From contig JAZRDM010000046.1 of assembly GCA_045660265.1 (NCBI GenBank), forward strand, positions 1-45,746: 45,746 bases of DNA, written 5' to 3'. How positions within the stretch are numbered: position 1 is the stretch's first letter; every line of letters begins with the position of its first letter. Source of the stretch: Scatosoma sp045660265. GTDB taxonomy: Bacteria; Bacillota; Clostridia; Christensenellales; Borkfalkiaceae. A model generated the notes under the pieces. It made no database searches and was not told the origin of the DNA. It saw only the letters and a list, made by a program, of their open reading frames with translations. A program made the position numbers and the translations under genes. Shown here piece after piece: positions 22,879 to 31,763 of this stretch.

Positions 22879-23709
22879 ATGAACGAAGAAATTGAATACG
22901 CGAAAATGTTAGAAATCCCCGTTTCCACAATTAACGTGTTACACAAAAACAAAAAACTTAAATTTCCAGCCTTTGATTTAAAAGAAAAGCTTATCGCGAA
23001 AGTCAATGACGAGGAAAATCAAGCAAAAAGCGAGCTGGAAGAAACGCCAAACCCCGACGAAATTAGTACGGTGCGCGTGGGAAAAGAACAGGAAGAATTT
23101 TACTCGTTGACAAATGAAAACAGTGAAATTACAAACGAAACGGATGGGGTTGAATACGCTCAATTACAAAAGGAAATAAAAGCAAGTAAAATTTTAACCG
23201 CGGAATTTGCAGTGGCTTGCGCGTTGTGCGGGGCTATCTTTTTAACAAACGTGTTTATGCCCAACAGCGCCATCAATACGTTTTTTACTTCCCTTTCCGA
23301 GCCGAAACAAGAACAAACGGACACGCGCACGTATGCGGATTTTGAATTGGGAAGCGTGATTGGTGCGTATTCGGATATTCAGCTTGAACTTTCGGAAACG
23401 GGCGTGCTTTCCTTTACTGGCGAAGGGTGTGTATACCCTGTAGCAAACGGCGAAGTAGCTAGCGTAACACAAGATGAAAATGGATTGTACACCGTGACGG
23501 TGGCGTATTCCGATTCTTTCCAAGGTGTATTGGGCGGATTAGATTATGTTTATTATGTGCAAGGCGAAAATGTAAAAGCCAACGTGCCTATCGGGTTTTC
23601 TAAAGGAGAATCACAAGTTCAGGTAACAATGTATTCGCAAGGAGAACTTTTAAACTGTTTTGAAATGGATGAAAGTAATTGTTTGACGTGGATAGAAAAC
23701 GTTGAATAA
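22879..23709 (+). CDS. spoIVFA: SpoIVFA-like sporulation protein
   Basis: 276 residues: a charged cytoplasmic N-terminal half, one transmembrane helix (about 111-130, EFAVACALCGAIFLTNVFM), and an extracytoplasmic domain that looks like a degenerate LytM/M23 fold (GCVYPVANGEVASVT, then VYYVQGENVKANVPIG), lacking the zinc-binding histidines. In Bacillus, SpoIVFA anchors and inhibits the protease SpoIVFB in the membrane around the forespore until sigma-K processing is triggered. The next gene is a SpoIVFB-type protease and the promoter looks like sigma-E, so the assignment rests on three agreeing points. AAGGAG precedes the ATG. Confidence 0.8.
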   Translation: MNEEIEYAKMLEIPVSTINVLHKNKKLKFPAFDLKEKLIAKVNDEENQAKSELEETPNPDEISTVRVGKEQEEFYSLTNENSEITNETDGVEYAQLQKEIKASKILTAEFAVACALCGAIFLTNVFMPNSAINTFFTSLSEPKQEQTDTRTYADFELGSVIGAYSDIQLELSETGVLSFTGEGCVYPVANGEVASVTQDENGLYTVTVAYSDSFQGVLGGLDYVYYVQGENVKANVPIGFSKGESQVQVTMYSQGELLNCFEMDESNCLTWIENVE

Positions 23710-23714
23710 TAAAA

Positions 23715-23731
23715 TTCAACGCATACATGGT
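23715..23731 (+). repeat. Short dispersed repeat copy (spoIVFA-spoIVFB gap)
   Basis: TTCAACGCATACATGGT. Its ATTCAAC (23714-23720) also pairs with GTTGAAT at the end of spoIVFA (23701-23707), giving a hairpin between the two genes. Confidence 0.5.
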
Positions 23732-23747
23732 GCCTTGTAATTTAAAA

Positions 23748-24629
23748 ATGAAAAAGAAAAATATAAAAAACAAGAGCGGGTTGACGATACATCCGCTCTT
23801 TTTATTGGTAGGGATTTACTACGCTTTTAAAGGCGAGCTTATGATATTTTTATTATCCACTTTGGTTGCTTTACAGCATGAGTTAGCGCACGCGATAGAA
23901 GCGTCGAAACTTGGTTATCGGCTGGATAGGGTGGTATTGATGCCCTTTGGCGCGCTGATAGACGGGGATTTAGAAGGTTTGACAAACAAAGACGAACTTA
24001 AAGTTGCTTTAGCGGGGCCGTTTTGTAATTTATGTACGGCAATTTTCTTTTTGGCGATATGGTGGCTGTACCCCTCCGCTTATCCTTTTACGGACACAGC
24101 TTTTTATGCATCGTTGACAATTTTTTTTGTTAATCTCATACCTGCCTACCCTTTAGATGGTGGAAGGGTGTTGAAAAATCTATTGTTTACCCATTTTTTA
24201 AAAGCGGGAGAAACGCAAAAGGCAAGAGAAAAATCGGATAAAATTTGCAAAAAAATTACGGTATGTTTTTCGTTGGTTTGCTTAGCGATTTTCACGGTGT
24301 TTTGTTTTCAAAAAAAGACAAACTTCACCCTGCTCTTCTTTGCATTCTTTTTATTAGTTAGCGCTTTAAAAAAAACAAATGATAGTCAATACGTCAAAAT
24401 CGAATTTTCTCAAAAAAAAGCGCTTGAACGCGGAATGGTTGTAAAACGGGTGGCTGTTTTATCGACGGTAACTTTGAAACGCGCCCTTTCTTTCTTGAGC
24501 GAAGGCGAGTACGTCGTTTTTGTAATTTATGACGAAAACGAACGGTTTTTGGGTGAAATTACGCAAAATCGGCTGGCGGAATTATTGATGGAACAAGATC
24601 TTTACACTCCGCTTGGAAACTGGATATAA
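23748..24629 (+). CDS. spoIVFB: SpoIVFB-type M50 intramembrane metalloprotease
   Basis: 293 residues from the ATG at 23748; an in-frame ATG at 23727 lies inside a short repeat. Neither has a ribosome site, so coupling to spoIVFA is likely. Zinc motif HELAH (ALQHELAHAIEA) in the second membrane helix, and YPLDGGRVL replaces the NPDG-type motif that carries the third ligand (Asp). Six hydrophobic segments, then a C-terminal cytoplasmic region resembling a CBS domain (SFLSEGEYVVFVIYDENERFLGEIT). In Bacillus SpoIVFB cuts pro-sigma-K in the mother cell. Substrate here inferred from neighbours. Confidence 0.9.
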   Translation: MKKKNIKNKSGLTIHPLFLLVGIYYAFKGELMIFLLSTLVALQHELAHAIEASKLGYRLDRVVLMPFGALIDGDLEGLTNKDELKVALAGPFCNLCTAIFFLAIWWLYPSAYPFTDTAFYASLTIFFVNLIPAYPLDGGRVLKNLLFTHFLKAGETQKAREKSDKICKKITVCFSLVCLAIFTVFCFQKKTNFTLLFFAFFLLVSALKKTNDSQYVKIEFSQKKALERGMVVKRVAVLSTVTLKRALSFLSEGEYVVFVIYDENERFLGEITQNRLAELLMEQDLYTPLGNWI

Positions 24630-24688
24630 AATACTTTATTAAAATAAAGAAAATACAAAAAATAAACGGTGATAAAAGGTAAAAGTTC

Positions 24689-24717
24689 TTGCAAAACACA
24701 CGAAAAGATGATATACT
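24689..24717 (+). promoter_or_regulatory. Promoter of the rng-rlmI operon
   Basis: TTGCAA (24689-24694), 17 bases, TATACT (24712-24717), in the 173-bp gap after spoIVFB; nothing else was seen in that gap. Confidence 0.65.
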
Positions 24718-24802
24718 TGTTAAGGACTTTAGTATGTGTTTTAAAAAGAAGATCGGCGCTGTTTAAAATGCAAATATACAACTGGAAGAATAAGCGAGTA
24801 TA

Positions 24803-26311
24803 ATGAAAAAAGAATGGTTTTTTGACCGCTATTGCGGTCAACAATTTGCCGCGCTGATTGAGGAAGGAAAGCTGACGGAATATGCCGCTGAAAAAGAGAC
24901 GGGCGGTGAAATAGTCGGAAATATTTACAAAGGGAAAGTAGTCAACGTACTTACGGGGATGAACGCAGCGTTTATTCATTGCGGATTAAGCAAAAATTGT
25001 TATCTTTCAATGGAAGAAACGTATACCGATTATAGTAAATACGACGGCACCATGGGCGCAATGAATCCTGTTTTATCCGAATTAAAGGAAGGTGATGAGA
25101 TTATTGTGCAAGTAACCAAGCCTCCGCGCGGGAATAAAGGCGCGAAGGTAACGACACATCTTTCCTTTGTCGGTAAGCGTATTATCTTTTTGCCGAATAC
25201 AGACTTTTTGGGTGTATCGAGAAAAATCGAAGATGAAGCAACGCGTGAAGAATTATTATCTATTGCAAATAAATTAAGGGCGAAAGCTGCGGCGGAAGGC
25301 TTTATTATGCGCACGCAAGCCCCCTTTGCTACGCAAAAACAGTTAAAAACGGAAGCGGAATATTTAAAAAGATTATACCGTGAAATGATAAAAACTGCAG
25401 AAACGGCAAATATCGGGGATATGCTGTACGCGGAAGGCGATCTACCCGTACGCGTAATGAGAAACAGCTTTGGCGACGAAATCGTCGCAATGCACGTTGG
25501 TGATAAAGGCTTGTACGAGCGATTGTTGAAATTGGTAAAATTGCGCGGGGATATTCCCGAGAAAAAACTTGTGTTATACACAGGCAAGCGCGCTCTGTTT
25601 ACCGAATACGGTATTACCCCCTTGATACACGAGGCTGTGCAACCCACGGTGCAATTAGAAAACGGCGGGTATTTGGTGATTGATATTACCGAGGCTATGA
25701 CGGTGGTAGACGTTAATACAGGTGCTTACGTCGGAGATAAAAACTTAGAGGATACGGTGTTTACTGTCAATATTGCCGCAGCAAAAGAAATTGCACGGCA
25801 AGTGCGTTTGAGAAATATCGGCGGGATTGTGGTTGTCGACTTTATCGATATGACAAAAGAAGAACACAAACAAGCCGTAACAGAAGTTTTAAGGACAGAG
25901 CTTGCGAAAGATAAAGCCAAGTGTAACGTCTTAGAAATGAGTGAATTATGCCTCACGCAGTTTACCAGAAAACGCGTAGGAAGCGAAGTCAGTTCGTACC
26001 TAGTTAAAACTTGCGATCGCTGTACGGGTAGCGGATATGTATTAGACGAGATTTTCACGATCTCGAAACTACGCAGCGATTTACTTGATTGCTTTGCTAG
26101 CGGGTATTATTCGGCGGTGGTTGAGCTCAACGAAAAAATGATGAAAAAGATTTTAAACGAGCGGTTATTCTCAGACGAAGTAAAGGGAATTTGGAAGGAC
26201 AAGCGGGTGTATTTTATTCCGCATAAGACGTATCGAGAGGATTCGTTTAGCGTGCGCGGGGATAATTCGAGTGTTTTAACGCTGTCGGATAAAGCGCAAA
26301 TTTTATATTAA
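24803..26311 (+). CDS. rng: Ribonuclease G/E family endoribonuclease
   Basis: 502 residues. S1 RNA-binding domain at about 38-125 (GNIYKGKVVNVLTGMNAAFIHCG), RNase H-like catalytic domain with the two metal-binding aspartates in VVDVNTGAYVG and VVVDFIDM, and the zinc-link CDRCTGSGY (CxxC). It cuts single-stranded RNA and processes rRNA precursors and mRNA. It lacks the long RNase E scaffold, so RNase G type. The ATG has only a weak site (GCGAG). rlmI follows 10 bases later. Confidence 0.96.
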   Translation: MKKEWFFDRYCGQQFAALIEEGKLTEYAAEKETGGEIVGNIYKGKVVNVLTGMNAAFIHCGLSKNCYLSMEETYTDYSKYDGTMGAMNPVLSELKEGDEIIVQVTKPPRGNKGAKVTTHLSFVGKRIIFLPNTDFLGVSRKIEDEATREELLSIANKLRAKAAAEGFIMRTQAPFATQKQLKTEAEYLKRLYREMIKTAETANIGDMLYAEGDLPVRVMRNSFGDEIVAMHVGDKGLYERLLKLVKLRGDIPEKKLVLYTGKRALFTEYGITPLIHEAVQPTVQLENGGYLVIDITEAMTVVDVNTGAYVGDKNLEDTVFTVNIAAAKEIARQVRLRNIGGIVVVDFIDMTKEEHKQAVTEVLRTELAKDKAKCNVLEMSELCLTQFTRKRVGSEVSSYLVKTCDRCTGSGYVLDEIFTISKLRSDLLDCFASGYYSAVVELNEKMMKKILNERLFSDEVKGIWKDKRVYFIPHKTYREDSFSVRGDNSSVLTLSDKAQILY

Positions 26312-26321
26312 GCGAGAAAGT

Positions 26322-27485
26322 ATGTACACAATTTACTTAAAGAAAAACGAAGAAAAAAGATTACTTGCGGGGCATAGCTGGGTGTATGCCAACGAAGTTG
26401 CAAAAATTGAAGGGAAAGATAAAAATGGTTCTCTTGCTACCGTTTGTGCGTTTGACGGACGGTTTATTGGGAAGGGATATATCAACCACGCGTCTAAAAT
26501 TTTGGTGCGTATTTTTATCAGAAGCGACGAAACGGACGAGGGCGATTTTTATTACAACCGAATTTTAGAGGCTTGGCAACAACGCTTAAAGCTTGGCTAT
26601 CAAAATTGTTGTCGGGTTGTGTTTGCTGAAGCGGACAACTTGCCTGCGCTTATTGTAGATAAGTACGACGACGTGTTGGTAATACAATGTCTTTCGCTTG
26701 GGATACATCAACGTAAAAAGCAAATCGTCGAAGCCCTGGTGCGTATCTTTGCGCCGAAAGGTATTTACGAACGCAGCGACGTTGCTGTGCGTGAAAAGGA
26801 AGGACTGCCTTTAGAAAAAGGTGTTTTATACGGCGAAATTCCTGAAAAAGTGATAATCGAAGAGAATGGTTTAAAAATGTCTGTTGACGTGAAAAACGGA
26901 CAAAAAACGGGTTATTTTTTAGACCAAAAAGAAAATAGATTTGCTCTTCGTAGATATGCAAAAGACGGCGAAGTATTGGATTGTTTTTGCAACAGCGGCG
27001 GTTTTTCGCTAAATGCGGCGCAAACGGCAAAAAAGGTAACGGCTGTCGACGTATCGGAATTTGCGTTGGAAAACGTTTGCGAAAATGCGGCGTTAAACGG
27101 CATAGAAAACATTCAAACGCAATGCGCAGACGTGTTTGATTTTCTTCGGAAAGAACGCTCTGCGGGAAAGAAATACGATTTGGTTGTGCTTGATCCCCCT
27201 GCGTTTTGTAAAAGCGCAGCGGAGGTGCAGGGCGCATACAGAGGATATAAAGATATCAACATTCAAGGTTTGAAGTTAGTTAAAAAAGGCGGGTATTTAG
27301 CGACGTGTTCTTGTTCGCATTATATGACCCTCCCCCTCTTTATGAAGATGCTTGGCGAGGCGGCGAAAGAAAGCGGCAGACGGGTGCGTTACGTGGAAAT
27401 GCGCGCGCAGGCACCCGATCATCCGGCGCTTTTAAACGAAGAAGAAACGCTTTATTTAAAATTTTTCGTTTTGCAAGTGCTTTAA
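26322..27485 (+). CDS. rlmI: 23S rRNA m5C methyltransferase, RlmI family
   Basis: 387 residues. N-terminal PUA domain (1-75, HSWVYANEVAKIEG), middle domain, then the SAM-dependent domain with GQKTGYFLDQKENR, VLDCFCNSGGFSLNAA and catalytic LDPPAFCKS. These motifs define the RlmI/YccW group that methylates a cytosine in 23S rRNA (C1962 in Escherichia coli); site not verified here. Follows RNase G in one transcript, both acting on rRNA. Confidence 0.92.
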   Translation: MYTIYLKKNEEKRLLAGHSWVYANEVAKIEGKDKNGSLATVCAFDGRFIGKGYINHASKILVRIFIRSDETDEGDFYYNRILEAWQQRLKLGYQNCCRVVFAEADNLPALIVDKYDDVLVIQCLSLGIHQRKKQIVEALVRIFAPKGIYERSDVAVREKEGLPLEKGVLYGEIPEKVIIEENGLKMSVDVKNGQKTGYFLDQKENRFALRRYAKDGEVLDCFCNSGGFSLNAAQTAKKVTAVDVSEFALENVCENAALNGIENIQTQCADVFDFLRKERSAGKKYDLVVLDPPAFCKSAAEVQGAYRGYKDINIQGLKLVKKGGYLATCSCSHYMTLPLFMKMLGEAAKESGRRVRYVEMRAQAPDHPALLNEEETLYLKFFVLQVL

Positions 27486-27500
27486 AATATAAAAGCCCCC

Positions 27501-27518
27501 ACCCATGTACGCGTTGAA
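27501..27518 (-). repeat. Short dispersed repeat copy (rlmI-wzz gap)
   Basis: On the minus strand TTCAACGCGTACATGGGT followed by GGGGGC. Same family as 10411-10427. Confidence 0.55.
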
Positions 27519-27575
27519 AACAAAAAAAGGAAAAAATTATACAAAAGACAAAAAAGCGGAAAGGATAAAAAACAC

Positions 27576-27604
27576 TTTACAAGCTTTTGTCTTTATGATA
27601 TAAT
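27576..27604 (+). promoter_or_regulatory. Promoter of the Wzz-kinase operon
   Basis: TTTACA (27576-27581), 17 bases, TATAAT (27599-27604), 46 bp before the ATG. Confidence 0.8.
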
Positions 27605-27650
27605 GATACGCGTGAAAGTATAAATTACTAAAAAAGACAAGGAGTAGGTA

Positions 27651-28922
27651 ATGAAAGAAGAATTTCAAACCGAAGACGAGATTAGTTTATTAGATATCAT
27701 TCGAACGCTCTTCGAAAGAATAAAGCTGTTGATTATTATCGTATTGGTAGGCGGTGTAATTGGCGGCTCTATTGCGGTTGCTTCTACCATCAACGTGAAT
27801 TATTGGGGCGCGACGGTAGAATTTTACGTCAATCCGGAAAGCTCGGAAACGGAATCTGGTGAAAACAGCAGTCAATACGGCGTTTACGGCGCGTATGGCA
27901 GACACGTTATGGATAATATGGTCAAGCTGCTCTCTTCCGAAAGTTTTGCAGAAAAACTCATTTTAAACAATAAGCCGTTGCCTGAAAAAAGCGTTTGGGT
28001 GGATACTTCTAATGCAGATGAAGTAGCACTTGAATTAGACGCGAAAATTGACGCTGCCGCTACGGTTATTGCAGAGGAAGACGCACAACGTGCTACGGTA
28101 GTGTTAGAAAAAAACGCGTATGAATTGGCTATAGACGAATATGAAACTGCCTACAAGCAAATTGAAACAGAATGGTCTAAATTGCCTTTAAAGTCGTTAG
28201 GACTTAGCGCAAAATTCAATAAAGAAGAGTACATTTTACATATCTACGGCAATAATTATACGGACATGGAAGCTGCTTACAATGCGGTTTATGACTCGAT
28301 TAGCGGTAAAGAAGCTGCTAAAATGAAAGCGAAAGAAAACTATGAAGCAGCGATTGTACTCTTAAAGGAAAAGGAAAGTCTTTCCCAAGAGATTACGGAA
28401 ATTGCTTTAGAGGCTTGGCGTAAAACGGCGAAATATAAAGCGCAATTAAGCCAATACAGCGGTGCGGTTTCCTATTCGTATCTTCAAGAACAAGAAGATT
28501 TAGAAGACGCAAACAACTTGGCGCGCAGCTTCATTTACGTACAAATTTCCGTGTTGAACGATACTGATTTTGCAAACGAAGTATTGAAACGTGTAAAAGC
28601 AGTTGTTCCCCAATACGTAAGAGAAAACATGACGGTGCCTGCAGGATACGTGGGAACGAAATGCCAACGTATTACCCGTACGGATGATATCGCTTTGACA
28701 AACCCTGGTTATACCCGTGATGAAGCGATTAAATGGACCATTCTTTCGGCTATTATTGTAGGGCTTATTGCGTCGGTTATCGTAATTATCGTTGATCGTT
28801 CGGATAAGAGATTAAAAGAATGCGACGTATTAACTAAAAAATTTGATTTGCCTATTTTGGGTATTATTCCTACGATTGAAGCAATCACAGGGGAAGTAAA
28901 CACGAAGGAGGCGAAGAAATAA
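27651..28922 (+). CDS. Wzz/CpsC-type polysaccharide chain-length and kinase-activator protein
   Basis: 423 residues. Transmembrane segments at about 27-48 and 361-384 (WTILSAIIVGLIASVIVIIV), with a large extracytoplasmic helical region between that is longer than in most Gram-positive CpsC proteins and has coiled-coil character (about 130-300). Wzz-domain start SLLDIIRTLFERIKLL. In Gram-positives this protein activates the partner BY-kinase, which overlaps it by one base downstream. AAGGAG precedes the ATG. No glycosyltransferases or flippase are nearby. Confidence 0.88.
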   Translation: MKEEFQTEDEISLLDIIRTLFERIKLLIIIVLVGGVIGGSIAVASTINVNYWGATVEFYVNPESSETESGENSSQYGVYGAYGRHVMDNMVKLLSSESFAEKLILNNKPLPEKSVWVDTSNADEVALELDAKIDAAATVIAEEDAQRATVVLEKNAYELAIDEYETAYKQIETEWSKLPLKSLGLSAKFNKEEYILHIYGNNYTDMEAAYNAVYDSISGKEAAKMKAKENYEAAIVLLKEKESLSQEITEIALEAWRKTAKYKAQLSQYSGAVSYSYLQEQEDLEDANNLARSFIYVQISVLNDTDFANEVLKRVKAVVPQYVRENMTVPAGYVGTKCQRITRTDDIALTNPGYTRDEAIKWTILSAIIVGLIASVIVIIVDRSDKRLKECDVLTKKFDLPILGIIPTIEAITGEVNTKEAKK

Positions 28923-29731
28923 TGAATATTCTTACAAAAATTGCAGAAAAAGCGCGCAATAAGCGCAGAGAAAAGCAGGCGGCTGAACATCACGTTTCTA
29001 AGCGAAAGGAATATTTGCTTAACGATAAAACCCCCTTTGACGTAACGGAAGCGTTTCGTAATTTAAAGGCGTCCATTTCCGTTTCTGTGCCTAAAAAGAA
29101 TAAGCGCGGTGTTACCATCATGGCAACCTCTTCCTATCCTGAAGAAGGGAAAACCATGGTTACGGCAAACTTGGCTTTGATGTTTGCTCTTTCAAATGCG
29201 AAAGTGCTTTTAATCGACGCGGATATCCGTAAAGGCAGATTGGCGAAATTCTTCCACCGTCAATCTTCGCCGGGTCTTTCCGATTATTTGTCTGGGCAAG
29301 CCACGTTCGAGCAGATTTTGCTCCGCTTTAAAGACAACGAAAATTTCTACGTAATTACTTGCGGTACGCATTCTCCTAAGCCTTACGAATTGTTAGAAAG
29401 TGAAGCAATGGCGGAATTCCTTGAAAAACTGAAAGATAATTTCGATTATATCATTTTCGATACACCGCCTGTTTTGGTGGTTCCCGACGCCTTGGCGCTT
29501 GCTCCTCAATTAGACGGAACGGTGCTTGTTTGCCGTCATCAAGCGTCTTACATTAGCGATATCGCAAAGACGCTTAACACCTTGAAATTTGCGAAAGCAA
29601 ACGTGCTTGGATGTGTTGTAAACGACTTTAAAGCTCCCAAAGGGAAAATGTACGGATACAAGAATTACTATTATTATAGATACGCGTATACGTCCTATGG
29701 TTCGACTAACCCTGAAGATAAAGACGAATAA
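28922..29731 (+). CDS. BY-type tyrosine kinase (CpsD/YwqD family)
   Basis: 269 residues. Walker A SSYPEEGKT (70-78), Walker A' LLIDADIRKG (97-104 region) and Walker B YIIFDTPP (176-183), the bacterial tyrosine kinase set. The C-terminus has nine tyrosines between 244 and 259 (MYGYKNYYYYRYAYTSYG), the autophosphorylation cluster. It works with the preceding Wzz protein to control exopolysaccharide export or chain length. Its start overlaps the wzz stop. Confidence 0.94.
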   Translation: MNILTKIAEKARNKRREKQAAEHHVSKRKEYLLNDKTPFDVTEAFRNLKASISVSVPKKNKRGVTIMATSSYPEEGKTMVTANLALMFALSNAKVLLIDADIRKGRLAKFFHRQSSPGLSDYLSGQATFEQILLRFKDNENFYVITCGTHSPKPYELLESEAMAEFLEKLKDNFDYIIFDTPPVLVVPDALALAPQLDGTVLVCRHQASYISDIAKTLNTLKFAKANVLGCVVNDFKAPKGKMYGYKNYYYYRYAYTSYGSTNPEDKDE

Positions 29732-29738
29732 CAGTACC

Positions 29739-29766
29739 CCCCTCCCTCAAAAAAGGGAGGGTTTTC
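29739..29766 (+). terminator. Terminator of the Wzz-kinase operon
   Basis: CCCTCCCT-CAAAAA-AGGGAGGG followed by TTTTC. Confidence 0.85.
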
Positions 29767-29779
29767 TATTTGCGGATAC

Positions 29780-29808
29780 TTGCCAAACTGTAAAAAATAT
29801 GCTATAAT
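29780..29808 (+). promoter_or_regulatory. holB-ricT promoter
   Basis: TTGCCA (29780-29785), 17 bases, TATAAT (29803-29808), 19 bp before the holB start. Confidence 0.8.
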
Positions 29809-29827
29809 AAAATATGGAGAGTGTTTT

Positions 29828-30832
29828 ATGCAGACGTTAATTCAAAACACAACTGCATATGCGTTGGTAAAAGCAGAGGCGGAGGAAGGCAGACTTTCGC
29901 ACGCGTATTTGCTTTTATTGGACGATAAACGAAATTTGCGTACGGCGTTAAAAAAGTTTGCAAAGGCTATTTTTGACTGCGATATTGACGAGTATGACGA
30001 CGAAGACTCGTCTTTAAGCGGGGAAAACGGTATTGCGGAGAAAAAGCGTATTGCTTCGCTTATTGACGGCGAAACGTTTTCCGATTGCTTGTTTTTCCCT
30101 ACGGAGAATAAGCGGTTTTCGGTAGAAGATGCTGAAAAGGTAATGGAAGAAAGCTTGTTAATGCCCGTAGAAACAGAGAAAAAGCTGTTTATAATTTCCG
30201 ACTTTGCGGACGCGACGGCGCAAGCGCAAAACAAACTGTTAAAACTTTTGGAAGAACCGCCGAAAAACGTTGTGTTTTTGCTCGGCGCCAGCGTGGTGTT
30301 TCCCGTGTTAGAAACGGTGCGATCTAGAACGGAAAAATTAGAAATCCCCCCGTTTTCCGAAAAACAAATTTCTTCTTGTCTGCAAAGGCTTTACGGCGAC
30401 AAATACACGAAGGATGAGTACGAGGTTTGCGCCGCGACGGCTTGCGGGAGCGTAGGCGGAGCGCAAGATATTTTAGAGGGCGGATATTATCCTGAATTGA
30501 GTAATTTGGCGTTTTCGCTTTGCGAATGTAACGCGTCCACCTTGCCTGTGCTGGCTAAAAAGGCGGGCGACGGTAAGCATAAAAGCGAACTGCTTGCCCT
30601 ACTTCGCGTAATTTATAAAGACGCGCTTTTGATGAAATCGGGAAACGAACAATACCTCTCGTTAAAAACGGAAAAAGTTCGCTTAAAAAAGATAAGCGAA
30701 AGGTATAAACTTTCGACGTTAACGTTTGCGCAAACAGCGTTGTCAGAAGCGGAAAGACAAGTAAAATTCAATGCGAATTTTAATCAGTGTATCGAGGTTT
30801 GTGTCGCGTCGATTTTACAAAAAAACAGATAA
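29828..30832 (+). CDS. holB: DNA polymerase III delta' subunit
   Basis: 334 residues from the ATG at 29828; an upstream in-frame start overlaps the promoter. AAA+ clamp-loader fold: HAYLL near the start, then FSVEDAEKVMEESLLMPVET, ATAQAQNKLLKLLEEPPKNVVFLL and the sensor region VRSRTEKLEI. This is the delta' signature; Walker A is degenerate as expected and no zinc cysteines were seen. It loads the DnaN clamp with DnaX and HolA. ricT follows 40 bases later, as in Bacillus (holB-yaaT). Confidence 0.93.
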   Translation: MQTLIQNTTAYALVKAEAEEGRLSHAYLLLLDDKRNLRTALKKFAKAIFDCDIDEYDDEDSSLSGENGIAEKKRIASLIDGETFSDCLFFPTENKRFSVEDAEKVMEESLLMPVETEKKLFIISDFADATAQAQNKLLKLLEEPPKNVVFLLGASVVFPVLETVRSRTEKLEIPPFSEKQISSCLQRLYGDKYTKDEYEVCAATACGSVGGAQDILEGGYYPELSNLAFSLCECNASTLPVLAKKAGDGKHKSELLALLRVIYKDALLMKSGNEQYLSLKTEKVRLKKISERYKLSTLTFAQTALSEAERQVKFNANFNQCIEVCVASILQKNR

Positions 30833-30837
30833 ACGGA

Positions 30838-30856
30838 CCACCCATGTCCGTAACGA
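30838..30856. repeat. Partial short dispersed repeat (holB-ricT gap)
   Basis: CCACCCATGTCCGTAACGAA; on the other strand it shares ACATGGGTGG with the copies at 27501 and 41656. Weak match. Confidence 0.3.
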
Positions 30857-30872
30857 AGTATAAGGAATAGTT

Positions 30873-31727
30873 ATGGTTAAAGTAGTAGTAATTAAATTTA
30901 AAAACGGCGGAAAACTGTATTATTTTGCGCCTAAGGCGGATGAGGTTTACGAGCGGAATATGCCCGTTGTCGTAGAGACGTCGCGCGGGTTGGAGTATGC
31001 TTGGGTTGCATATCCCGAACGCAGTGTCCCCGACGACGAAATCGTGCCCCCTTTAAAGCCGATTATCCGTATTGCAACGGAAAAAGATAAAGAATTCTAT
31101 CAAGCGTGTCAAGAAAAAAAACCGCAGGCAATGAAGCTTTGCCGTGAAAAAATCGTTAAGCACGAATTGGATATGAAGCTTATCGATTGCGAGTATTCTT
31201 TTGATGGCACTAAGATAGTGTTTTATTTTACCTCGGCTGGAAGAGTAGATTTCAGAGAGCTTGTAAAAGACCTTGCAGCGACCTTTAAAACACGTATTGA
31301 ATTGCGTCAAGTGGGCACCAGGGATGAGACGAAGTACCTTGGCGGGCTTGCATCTTGCGGGCGAGTATGCTGTTGTGCGGGAAATATGCCCGAGTTTAAA
31401 AAGGTAAGCATCAAGATGGCAAAGACGCAAGGGCTGTCGTTAAACCCTGGTAAAATCAGCGGGCTTTGCGGTAGATTGATGTGTTGTTTGAGTTATGAAA
31501 ACGAATATTATTCGGACGTATACAAAAAAATGCCTAAGGTTGGCTCTGAAGTCGGTACGCCTAACGGGCGAGGAATTGTAGCATCGGTAAATATGTTAAA
31601 AATGCAAGTAAAGGTAAAAATTGAAGACAATAACGGCGGGTTAACCTTTACCGATTTCCCTGTTGCAGACGTTAAATTTAAAAGAAGCGCGCAAATGGAA
31701 AAAGACGACGAGATAGATGAAGAATAA
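30873..31727 (+). CDS. ricT: PSP1-domain protein RicT/YaaT
   Basis: 284 residues. PSP1 C-terminal domain with the cysteine pattern LASCGRVCCCAG and CGRLMCCLSYE, which in RicT supports Fe-S cluster binding by the RicAFT complex. That complex stimulates RNase Y-dependent mRNA processing and influences sporulation and competence in Bacillus. AAGGAA precedes the ATG. The acidic C-terminal tail is short. A bidirectional terminator follows. Confidence 0.94.
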   Translation: MVKVVVIKFKNGGKLYYFAPKADEVYERNMPVVVETSRGLEYAWVAYPERSVPDDEIVPPLKPIIRIATEKDKEFYQACQEKKPQAMKLCREKIVKHELDMKLIDCEYSFDGTKIVFYFTSAGRVDFRELVKDLAATFKTRIELRQVGTRDETKYLGGLASCGRVCCCAGNMPEFKKVSIKMAKTQGLSLNPGKISGLCGRLMCCLSYENEYYSDVYKKMPKVGSEVGTPNGRGIVASVNMLKMQVKVKIEDNNGGLTFTDFPVADVKFKRSAQMEKDDEIDEE

Positions 31728-31730
31728 AAA

Positions 31731-31763
31731 CAAAAAGAGTTGGCTCTTTGCCAACTCTTTTTG
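31731..31763. terminator. Bidirectional terminator
   Basis: CAAAAAGAGTTGGC-TCTTT-GCCAACTCTTTTTG, a perfect 14-bp stem between the convergent ricT and the helical protein gene. Confidence 0.9.
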
